Positions 1-8,400 of a DNA stretch of 64,000 bases are shown here, one piece after another. This stretch comes from UBA2033 sp035345875 (GTDB lineage Bacteria; Spirochaetota; Leptospiria; Leptospirales; Leptospiraceae): the NCBI GenBank assembly GCA_035345875.1, contig DAORDH010000018.1, forward strand, positions 45,407-109,406. Reading direction: 5' to 3'. The notes under the pieces were generated by a model that searched no databases, was not told the DNA's origin, and was given only the letters and a program-made list of their open reading frames with translations. The position numbers and the translations under genes were made by a program. Position 1 is the first letter of the stretch; each line of letters opens with the position of its first letter.

Positions 1-1
1 T

Positions 2-595
2 CCAACACTCTGCAATTTTCATTTAAATGGAATATCTAAAGTTTTTAAATCACTCGATTGGTCTGTTGGAAAAGAATTCGAATTTGTGGCTGTGAGTATG
101 GATCCAAAAGAAACTCCAGAACTTGCTGCAAAGAAAAAGGATGCCTATTTAACTGATTATAAAAAAAGTGGAACCAGTAGAACCAACGACGGCTGGCATT
201 TTCTGACAGGGGAAGAACCTCAAATAAAAGAATTAGCGGATTCTTTAGGTTTTAAATACAAATGGAATGCCCCAATTAAACAATGGATTCATCCAGCTGT
301 GGCTTATATTATTACACCGGAAGGTAAAATATCCCGCTATTTGCATGGAATCGAATTTGGAGAGAGGGATTTAAAACTTTCTCTAGTCGATGCCTCCAAT
401 GGCAAAATTGGTAACTTCATAGATAAATTTGCCTTATTTTGTTTTCAATTTGACCCGAATAAAAACAAATATACTCTGTATGCTTACAATATAATGAGAA
501 TCGGTGGGGCGATTACAGTGGTGATTTTGGGTGCGTTCTTATTTGCTTTTTGGCGACTACAAATGAAAAATACAAATACAAAGGGAGAATTCTAA
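2..595 (+). CDS. SCO1/SenC-type cytochrome oxidase copper chaperone (5' truncated by window)
   Basis: The reading frame is open from base 2, so the gene starts before the window; the first ATG/GTG inside is not the true start. The first visible residues (PTLCNFHLNG) match the end of the SCO copper motif CPxxC, with one Cys visible. They are followed by a thioredoxin-like core (EFEFVAVSMDPKET) and a late His (IEFGERDLKL follows YLHG). A hydrophobic segment (about GGAITVVILGAFLFAFW) near the C-terminus suggests membrane anchoring at the C-terminal end, whereas classical SCO proteins are anchored N-terminally. SCO proteins deliver copper to the CuA site of oxidase subunit II. That fits the neighbour: coxB starts on the base after this stop codon. 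Family call is strong; the C-terminal anchor is an inference from hydrophobicity. Confidence 0.85.
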   Translation, partial: PTLCNFHLNGISKVFKSLDWSVGKEFEFVAVSMDPKETPELAAKKKDAYLTDYKKSGTSRTNDGWHFLTGEEPQIKELADSLGFKYKWNAPIKQWIHPAVAYIITPEGKISRYLHGIEFGERDLKLSLVDASNGKIGNFIDKFALFCFQFDPNKNKYTLYAYNIMRIGGAITVVILGAFLFAFWRLQMKNTNTKGEF

Positions 596-1567
596 ATGTC
601 TTGGTTGAATATTCATCTGGCAAATACTTTTATGCCAGTAGAGGGAACAGATTTAGCGGGTGGAGTAGATAATCTTTATATCTTTTTGCTCATTTCTAGT
701 CTGATTGCTTTTGTAATTTTAATCGGTGGAATGACTGGTTTTATTATCAAATACAAACGTAAAAGTGCGAATGATAAAACTGCTTATATTACACACAACA
801 ATGTGCTAGAGTTTCTATGGAGTTTTATTCCATTCGTTATCATGATGGTCATTTTCTATTGGGGTAAAATTCTTTATGATGAATATAGAACTGTTCCAGA
901 AGATGCAGAAGAGATCCATGTAACAGGAAGACAATGGGTTTGGAGATTTGCTTATAAAAACGGATATGCATTTAGCACAAAACCAGTAAGTGATGCAATG
1001 TTAAATGTACCAGTAAATAAACCAATCAAACTTGTTATGACATCGGGCGATGTAATCCACAGCTTTTATATTCCTGGATTTAGAAATAAGCAAGACGTAG
1101 TTCCAGGAAGATATACTTACATTTGGTTCAAAGCGACAAAAGTGGGTCAGTTTCAAGTATTTTGTACTGAATATTGTGGGTTAGAGCATTCCAATATGCC
1201 AGCTATGATTAACGTAATGCCGCAAGCAGAATATGATGCATGGTTTAAAGCCTATGTTCCAGAAGCAAGTGCTGGTGGTTTGGCTGACAAAGGAAAGGAA
1301 TTATTTGGCGAAAGAGGTTGTACAGCTTGCCATTCTATCAATGGAACAAGAATTGTAGGACCTACAATGAAAGGGCTTGCCGGATCTAAGCGAGAGTTTT
1401 CGGATGGAACATCTGCTGTTGCAGATGATGCATATTTAAGAGAATCTATCCTAAATTCTGCTGCCAAAATTGTAAAAGATTATCCGGCTGCTATGCCAAT
1501 CTTTAAGGGACAGATCGAAGAAGAAGATGTCTCAGCAATTATTGATTATATCAAGAGTTTAAAGTAG
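596..1567 (+). CDS. coxB: Cytochrome c oxidase subunit II fused to cytochrome c (caa3 type)
   Basis: 323 aa. Two membrane segments (about residues 27-52 and 78-97) are followed by the cupredoxin domain with the CuA ligands: His in DVIHSFYIPGF, then CTEYCGLEHSNM with two Cys, His and Met. A C-terminal mono-haem cytochrome c domain follows, with C242-T-A-C245-H246 and a likely axial Met in AAMPIF. This is the arrangement of caa3 oxidases, in which the fused cytochrome c passes electrons to CuA. The start is the ATG directly after the SCO stop codon, with an AAGGGAG ribosome site upstream. It is the second gene of the cox operon. Confidence 0.97.
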   Translation: MSWLNIHLANTFMPVEGTDLAGGVDNLYIFLLISSLIAFVILIGGMTGFIIKYKRKSANDKTAYITHNNVLEFLWSFIPFVIMMVIFYWGKILYDEYRTVPEDAEEIHVTGRQWVWRFAYKNGYAFSTKPVSDAMLNVPVNKPIKLVMTSGDVIHSFYIPGFRNKQDVVPGRYTYIWFKATKVGQFQVFCTEYCGLEHSNMPAMINVMPQAEYDAWFKAYVPEASAGGLADKGKELFGERGCTACHSINGTRIVGPTMKGLAGSKREFSDGTSAVADDAYLRESILNSAAKIVKDYPAAMPIFKGQIEEEDVSAIIDYIKSLK

Positions 1568-1575
1568 GAGTGAAC

Positions 1576-3174
1576 ATGGCGCACGCGACAGCTACAGATA
1601 CAGGTCATGATTATTTAAGTCATCAAAAAGGTCTTTGGTCTTGGTTAACAACCATAGATCATAAACGAATTGGAATCATGTATATGATTGTGATTCTTTT
1701 CTTTTTTCTCATTGGTGGAATATTTGCCCTTCTAGTTAGAATGGAATTATTCTCTGCAGGTCCAACACTCGGTATTGATTCAGGAACCTACAACCGTCTA
1801 ATGACGTTTCACGGAGCCATAATGGTATTTATGGTGATTGTTCCCGGCATTCCTTCCATATTTGGAAATTTTTTAATCCCAATTATGTTAGGAGCGAAAG
1901 ATGTGGCATTTCCAAGGCTAAATTTAGCTAGCTGGTATATCTTTATGGCTGGAGCGATTACTGCATTTGCATCTTTGTTCTTTGGTGGTGCAGATACTGG
2001 TTGGACATTTTATACACCTTATAGCATTAGGCAACCAACCGGAGTTATCTTTGTTGTGCTAGGTGCATTCACAATGGGTATGGCATCTATTCTAACAGGA
2101 TTAAATTTTATTGTTACTGTTCACAAATTAAGAGCTCCTGGACAAACAATGTCCAGAATTCCATTATTTGTTTGGTCAACATATGCAACTGCGATTATTC
2201 AGGTTTTAGCAACTCCTGTTCTTGGGATAACTTTGTTATTATTAGTGGCTGAGAAAACTTTAGGGGTTGGTATTTTTGATCCAACCATTGGAGGAGATCC
2301 AGTATTATTTCAACATTTCTTCTGGTTTTACTCTCATCCAGCTGTTTATATCATGGTATTGCCAGCAATGGGTATCATCAGTGAATTAGTTGCTACTTTT
2401 TCTAAAAAGACTATCTTTGGATATACTGCAATAGCTTATTCTAGTTTAGCGATTGGTGCGGTGAGCTTTATCGTATGGGGACACCATATGTTTGTAAGTA
2501 GCCAATCTGAATTTGCGGGCATCATGTTCTCCGTTATTACAATGCTTGTTGGGGTTCCAACCGCAATTAAATTGTTTAATTGGATTGCAACCATGTATAT
2601 GGGATCTATCAAGTTGGATGCACCGATGCTATTTGCGATCGGATTTATGTTTTTATTTACGATCGGTGGATTGACAGGTGTATGGTTAGCAACTCTCGGT
2701 ATGGATGTGCATTTCCATGATACTTATTTCGTAGTTGCTCACTTTCACTATGTAATGGTGGGTGGAACTCTTATGGCATTCACTGGTGGAATTTTCTACT
2801 GGTTTCCAAAAATGTTTGGAAAAGTTTGCAATGATAGTATAGCTCGAATTTCTTGGGTGTTCATTTTTACCGGCTTCAATGTAACATTCTTTCCGCAATT
2901 TATCTTAGGTGCGATGGGAATGCCAAGAAGATATTTTGACTATGTGCCACAATATGAATCTTTAAATAGAATTTCTACGATAGGTTCTTGGTTGATTGGT
3001 TTAGGATTTTTGGTTGCGTTATTTGCTATTATACAAGGTCTTCTCAAAGGGGAAAAAGCTTCCAATAACCCTTGGGGTGGAACAACATTAGAATGGCAAG
3101 CTACCTCGCCACCACATCATGAAAATTTTGAAAAAACTCCAATTGTAAGTGTAGGTCCGTATGAGTACCGTTAG
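1576..3174 (+). CDS. coxA: Cytochrome c oxidase subunit I, A2-type caa3 oxidase
   Basis: 532 aa, 12 predicted membrane helices, the catalytic subunit that reduces O2 and pumps protons. Visible ligands are the low-spin haem His in MTFHGAIMVFM, the CuB His and crosslinked Tyr in YSHPAVYIMVLP, the CuB His pair in WGHHMF, and the haem a3/a ligands in HDTYFVVAHFHYV. The helix-VI sequence is YSHPAVY rather than GHPEVY. It lacks the D-channel Glu and has the Tyr-Ser pair typical of A2-type haem-copper oxidases such as Rhodothermus caa3. I chose ATG 1576 because an in-frame GTG at 1570 overlaps the ribosome site (AGGAG, 1566-1570). The 3' end overlaps coxC by 14 nt. Confidence 0.97.
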   Translation: MAHATATDTGHDYLSHQKGLWSWLTTIDHKRIGIMYMIVILFFFLIGGIFALLVRMELFSAGPTLGIDSGTYNRLMTFHGAIMVFMVIVPGIPSIFGNFLIPIMLGAKDVAFPRLNLASWYIFMAGAITAFASLFFGGADTGWTFYTPYSIRQPTGVIFVVLGAFTMGMASILTGLNFIVTVHKLRAPGQTMSRIPLFVWSTYATAIIQVLATPVLGITLLLLVAEKTLGVGIFDPTIGGDPVLFQHFFWFYSHPAVYIMVLPAMGIISELVATFSKKTIFGYTAIAYSSLAIGAVSFIVWGHHMFVSSQSEFAGIMFSVITMLVGVPTAIKLFNWIATMYMGSIKLDAPMLFAIGFMFLFTIGGLTGVWLATLGMDVHFHDTYFVVAHFHYVMVGGTLMAFTGGIFYWFPKMFGKVCNDSIARISWVFIFTGFNVTFFPQFILGAMGMPRRYFDYVPQYESLNRISTIGSWLIGLGFLVALFAIIQGLLKGEKASNNPWGGTTLEWQATSPPHHENFEKTPIVSVGPYEYR

Positions 3175-3886
3175 TTCAGAATCCCATTTTCATCATGCTC
3201 ATCACTTTGATAGTGCTGAGCACCAATATGCTTCAGCTAAACAAGGTGTTTGGCTGTTTATGGTTACCGAAATTTTAATGTTCGGTGGGTTGTTTGTTGC
3301 CTATTTGATCTATAAGTCATTGTATGCACCAGTGTTTCATGTAGGAAGCTCTTATTTAGATGTAAAAATGGGGACTATTAACACATTTTTACTGATCACT
3401 AGCTCTTTTACAATGGCTTTGGGCATTTACTTCAATCAGAAAAATGATAGAAAAAAGGCAGTTTTATTTTTAGCTCTCACGATTCTATGTGCCCTTGGGT
3501 TTATGGTCGTAAAATTCTTTGAATATAGCCATAAAATTCATTTAGGTTTAGTGCCAGGTAAATACTTTAACAATCCTGAGTTCGTACAAAAAGTAGCAGA
3601 TTTTGCTAACAACATGCAAGCGCAATCTTCTGCTCATCAAGATATGGATATAGCATTTCTAAAGAAAATTGCTCCTTTGTATTTTGGTTTTTATTTTGTA
3701 ATGACTGGACTTCATGGTTTCCACGTTTTAGTTGGTGCTTGTTTAATTCTTTGGGTGCTTATAAAAACAGCAAAGGGAAATTTTAGTTCAGAATATTATA
3801 CTCCTGTAGAAGGTGTAGGATTATTTTGGCACATTGTCGATTTAATTTGGATATATTTATTTCCATTATTATACTTGGTTGGATAA
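3161..3886 (+). CDS. coxC: Cytochrome c oxidase subunit III
   Basis: 241 aa with a His-rich N-terminus (HFHHAHHF) and about five to six membrane helices. It has conserved subunit III features: KQGVWLFMVTEILMFGGLF, GLHGFHVLVGA and VGLFWHIVDLIWIYLFPLLY (helix VII). The subunit stabilises the oxidase core and binds no redox cofactor. The ATG lies inside the end of coxA in another frame, so translation is probably coupled. A loop of about 50 residues between helices (around GLVPGKYFNNPEF to DIAFLKKIAPLYFG) is somewhat longer than usual. Confidence 0.95.
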   Translation: MSTVSSESHFHHAHHFDSAEHQYASAKQGVWLFMVTEILMFGGLFVAYLIYKSLYAPVFHVGSSYLDVKMGTINTFLLITSSFTMALGIYFNQKNDRKKAVLFLALTILCALGFMVVKFFEYSHKIHLGLVPGKYFNNPEFVQKVADFANNMQAQSSAHQDMDIAFLKKIAPLYFGFYFVMTGLHGFHVLVGACLILWVLIKTAKGNFSSEYYTPVEGVGLFWHIVDLIWIYLFPLLYLVG

Positions 3887-3895
3887 GGAGATACC

Positions 3896-4498
3896 ATGGA
3901 AGAATTTGTTAATTACGGACTTTATTTTATTGCCTGTGTTTGCGTTCTAGTTCCACTTTTTGGATTAGGTTTAGCTCCAGGGATTATTGTAAATTTAGAA
4001 GTTGCTGCTATTCTTGGAACACTCTATGCCCAGATAGTAGAGAAGGGATTAATTAAAACATTGATTAAAGATAAGGGCGATACTGCTTTAATCAAACCAA
4101 TGGTTCCAACTTTACAGAACATCCAGAATACTATTGATTCAATTGAATCAGGTGATATGGGTAAAAAAGAAGAGAAACACGATCATGAAGATCATGGTCA
4201 CCATATAATTCCAATTCCTGTTTATGCAGGTGTATTGGGTATCCTTGTATTGGGGACAATTATAACTGTAGGAGTTGCTCAAATTGATTTTGGAGCTTGG
4301 AATACAGTGATAGCAATGTTTGTTGCAACGATTAAGGCAAGCTTTGTATTATTATACTTCATGCATTTAAAGTATGACAATGCAATGAACCGTGTAATTT
4401 TTGGTTCTGGGTTCTTCTTTTTATTAATCTTGTTTGGATTTAGTATCGTTGATATCCTAACTAGAACAAAATTATTACTTGGATTCACAAAGTTTTAA
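3896..4498 (+). CDS. Cytochrome c oxidase subunit IV family protein with N-terminal extension
   Basis: 200 aa, about twice the length of a normal prokaryotic subunit IV. Residues ~110-200 carry the family pattern: three membrane helices and the segment ATIKASFVLLYFMHLKYD. The first ~100 residues add a hydrophobic stretch (about residues 8-48) and a linker ending in a His/Asp/Glu-rich patch (HDHEDHGHHIIPIP) that might bind metal. A good AAGGAG ribosome site lies 5 nt before the ATG. The last base of the stop codon is the first base of the next ATG (TAATG). The C-terminal assignment is confident; the role of the extension is unknown. Confidence 0.85.
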   Translation: MEEFVNYGLYFIACVCVLVPLFGLGLAPGIIVNLEVAAILGTLYAQIVEKGLIKTLIKDKGDTALIKPMVPTLQNIQNTIDSIESGDMGKKEEKHDHEDHGHHIIPIPVYAGVLGILVLGTIITVGVAQIDFGAWNTVIAMFVATIKASFVLLYFMHLKYDNAMNRVIFGSGFFFLLILFGFSIVDILTRTKLLLGFTKF

Positions 4499-4698
4499 TG
4501 AGTTTAGCTACCTGTAAATGCAATACAGATCGGAACTCTCCTAACGCAGAAGAAATTAGAAAATATTCAAAAATGTCTATGTTTCTTCTGCTATTTGGAG
4601 TATCCGCAGTTCCTGTATCTCTCGAATATAAATGTAAAAAATGTGGAGAGATATTCGACCGTTTATCGGAAGAGGAATTAAAGAATTATAAATACTAA
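4498..4698 (+). CDS. Small Cys-rich zinc-ribbon-like protein in the cox operon
   Basis: 66 aa. It has a CxC near the N-terminus (TCKCN), a short hydrophobic stretch (MSMFLLLFGVSAVPVS), then CKKCG, so four Cys could bind one metal. The start overlaps the stop of the subunit IV gene (TAATG), which strongly suggests translational coupling and that the small frame is real. I do not recognise the family. Its place as last gene of the oxidase operon suggests a role in metal handling or assembly, which is inference only. Confidence 0.65.
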   Translation: MSLATCKCNTDRNSPNAEEIRKYSKMSMFLLLFGVSAVPVSLEYKCKKCGEIFDRLSEEELKNYKY

Positions 4699-4716
4699 GT
4701 ATTTATAAATTCCTCT
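4671..4716 (+). terminator. Long AT-rich palindrome at the end of the cox operon, candidate terminator
   Basis: AGAGGAAT (4671-4678) pairs with ATTCCTCT (4709-4716). Inside this, TTATAAATACT (4686-4696) pairs exactly with AGTATTTATAA (4698-4708). The hairpin includes the stop codon of the small zinc-ribbon gene. No strong T-run follows, so it may instead protect the mRNA 3' end. The symmetry is directly seen; the function is inferred. Confidence 0.5.
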
Positions 4717-5437
4717 CATTGATTCAAATTATATTTCATTATTCTAAAAAAATCACATAACAATCAAAAATATTTTTAAAAGATATATCCTAGTTTATTA
4801 AGATGCATACTTTTGAAGTTTCAAATAAAAGAATAGTTGGCTATTTATCAAATGCATTCTAAAAATTAGTAGTGTGTTTTTTAGAAATTTATTTCAGCTT
4901 TTCCTGACTGCTATTTGTATGATTCATTCAATTCTATTTATAATCGTCAATGCGGATCCTTTTGGTAGATAAGACAATGCTAATACAACAATCTGGAACT
5001 GGGAATTCATAGGATTCAAAAGAATTTATAAGAAGTAAAAACTCTGGTACTCTAATTGCAGTAATATTGCGATAGACGGGATTTTATCACAGTAGAAACT
5101 ATCTATAATGGCTTATTTTGGTGAAACTAGTTAGATAAATAAACTATTTGATCAAAAACTGTCAATAAAAACACCAAAAGAGTGTATTTATGATTAGAGT
5201 GAGTAATCGAAATTTAGAATCAAACAGATCAGAATTTAAAATCACGGCTGGTTTTTTTATAAAAATACCTTAGAAAAACGTTTTAAACAATTGATTGCAG
5301 TAACTTAGATACAATGTTTGGTAAAAAAACAAATTTATCTTTTCAGGCTTATCTAGGATATGGAAATAATAACATTTTGAAATGCTCTATTTGAAAAATT
5401 GAATGAATTGAATTTGCAAAACAACAAAGGATAGTGT
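4717..5437. other. 720-bp AT-rich intergenic gap between cox and glt operons
   Basis: No convincing gene is seen on either strand; stop codons are frequent in all frames. It contains short AT palindromes (for example AAAACGTTTT at 5275-5284) and a -10-like TACAAT at 5310-5315 without a well-placed -35 box. It probably carries the gltB promoter and long leader. I saw no recognisable riboswitch. Confidence 0.5.
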
Positions 5438-8400
5438 ATGCACAATAACGAACAAAATTTATCACCAGATTCTCATTTGCCAAAAGCACAGGGTTTATAT
5501 GATCCATCATATGAAAAAGATGCCTGTGGAGTAGGCTTTGTTGCACATATAAAAGGGAAAAGCTCACGCGATATCATTGATAAGGGTATCCGATTGATGT
5601 GTAATCTTGAGCACAGAGGTGCAGAAGGTGCAGAACCGAAAACAGGGGACGGTGCTGGAATTAAGATTATGATTCCGGATAAATTTTTTCGTAAGGTTTT
5701 ACCATTTTCACTTCCACCTTTTGGGGAGTATGCGGTTGGTATGCTTTTCCTTCCACAAGATCCTTTAATTCGAGAAGGCGTTGAGACAATTATAGAAAAA
5801 GTTATCATTGATGAGGGAGAGCATTGCTTAGGGTTTAGAGATGTTCCGGTAAACCCAGATGTTGTGGGAACTGTTGCTCGTAAAACAATTCCTGTTTTTA
5901 GACAAGTATTCATTGGTAAGAGTCAGAATACAGAAGCAGGGGATGCCTTTGAAAGAAAACTCTTTCTCATTAGACGTATTATTGATAGAAGATTTAGAAC
6001 TGAATATAAATTAGATCGCAGCCAATACTATGTTCCTAGTTTTTCTTCTAGAACTATCGTTTTCAAAGGAATGCTTCTTGGAAATCAAGTTAAGCCATTT
6101 TATTTAGATTTAAGTTCTCCTGATATGGAAAGTTCATTCTGCTTAACCCACACCAGGTTTTCTACGAATACATTTCCTACATGGGATTTAGCGCATCCTT
6201 ATCGTCTAATTGCGCATAACGGTGAGATCAATACATTGCAAGGAAATATTAATTGGATGGCTGCACGCCAGATTGTTATGGAATCTCCTTATTATGGTGC
6301 AGAACTAAAGAGAATGCTTCCAATTATTATGGAAGGACAGAGTGATACAGCGACTTTTGATACAGTATTAGAATTGCTTTGTATGGGGGGAAGAAGTTTA
6401 CCTCATGCAGTAATGATGATGATACCTGAAGCGTGGTCAAAAAATACTGCAATGGATCCAGACAGAAGAGCATTTTATGAATACCATGCAACCTTAATGG
6501 AGCCATGGGACGGTCCTGCGGCTATCGCTTTCTGTGATGGTAAAGTAATCGGTGCCACTCTAGATCGAAATGGGTTACGCCCTGCACGTTATAAAATTAC
6601 AAAAGATGACATTGTAATTCTTAGCTCTGAAGCGGGTGTTTTAAATACAGAGCCTGATATGGTCTTGAAACAAGGAAGACTCAGACCAGGAAGAATGTTA
6701 TTGATAGATTTAGAAAAAGGTCAAATTTTAGATGATGAGGCAATTAAAAGAGAGATTAGTACTCAGAAACCATATAGAAAATGGGTAGAAGAGAATATGG
6801 TTCGACTCAATCAATTACCGGATGCAGCCGGAACAAAGAAAGAAGAAAATCATAATACTATCATAGAACAAATGAGAGCCTTTGGTTATAATTCGGAAGA
6901 CTTGTTAACTACTATGAAGCCAATGGCGCTTAACGGTGAAGAGCCAACAGGATCTATGGGTTCAGATGTAAGCCTTCCAGTCTTATCTGACAAACCGCAG
7001 CCACTTTTCCGATATTTTAAACAAAACTTTGCTCAAGTGACAAATCCACCAATTGATCCAATCAGAGAAGAGTTAGTGATGGAACTAACGACATATATTG
7101 GACCGGAAGGAAATCTTTTAGATGAGACTCCAGAGCATTGTCATCGTCTAGAATTGGAACACCCAGTATTAACAAATGATGAATTGGAGAAAATTAAACG
7201 AATCAATCAAGGTTCTCTAAAAGCAATCACCTTTTCTATTTTGTTTGATCCAAACAAAAAGCACGATATGCGACATTCCCTTAACCAAGTATGTCAGAAA
7301 GCAGCTGATTCTGTTCGTGCTGGCTATAATTTAATAATCATTTCTGATAGAGGTGTGTCAAAGGACAAAGCAGCAATTCCAAGTTTACTTGCTGTTTCTG
7401 GGATTCACCATTATCTAATTCGCGCTGGTCTTAGAACAAAAACTGGTTTGATCTTAGAATCAGGTGAACCTAGAGAAGTGTCTCATTTTGCACTCTTGTG
7501 TGGATATGGAGCTAATGCTGTAAATCCATATCTAGCGTTTGACGCTTTAAATGATTCAATTCGAGAAGGAGTTTTTTCAGATATCCCGGACTATAAAACA
7601 GCGCAAAAGAACTTTATAAAGTCCATTGGTAAAGGGTTGTTTAAGGTTTTTAGTAAAATGGGTATTTCTACATTGCAGTCTTATTGTGGCGCTCAGATTT
7701 TTGAGGCAATAGGATTAGACTTAGAACTCGTTAGCACTTACTTTACTGGAACTGCAACACGTATAGGTGGTTTGAGTCTTGAAATGCTAGAAGAAGAAAC
7801 AGTTCGAAGACATAAAGATGCATATGATCCGACTTTCTTTCCTGGGGGACTAGAACCTGGTGGAGTTCATTATTATCGTAAAACGGGTGATCCGCATTTA
7901 TTCAATGCGCAAACCATTCATAAATTGCAACAGGCTACAATAAAGGGTGATTATAAAATTTATAAAGAGTTTTCAAAATTAATCGATGACCAGAAAGAAA
8001 AGCAGATAACACTGCGTAGCCTCTTTCAAATTGATGAGAAAAAGTGTAAGCCAATCCCAATCGAAGAGGTTGAATCTGTTTCTGAGATAGTGAGAAGATT
8101 TCAAACAGGAGCAATGAGTTTTGGTTCTATCTCGCATGAGGCGCATAGCACTCTAGCCATCGCAATGAATCGAATCGGAGCAAAATCCAATACAGGAGAG
8201 GGAGGGGAAGATGAAGAAAGGTTTAAAACTCTTCCGAATGGAGATAGTATGCGATCTGCCATTAAACAAGTTGCTTCTGCTCGTTTTGGAGTGACTACAA
8301 ATTATTTAGTAAATGCAGATGATTTACAAATAAAAATGGCACAAGGGGCAAAACCTGGAGAGGGTGGACAGTTACCTGGTCATAAGGTTGACAAAAATAT

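Noticed and set aside
4717..5437. Riboswitch or small RNA upstream of gltB
   Set aside because: I found no conserved aptamer pattern or strong hairpin with a T-run; only scattered short AT palindromes.
5473..5913. Open frame of 146 codons on the minus strand
   Set aside because: It lies wholly inside gltB, whose protein is clearly homologous; the antisense translation has no family features.
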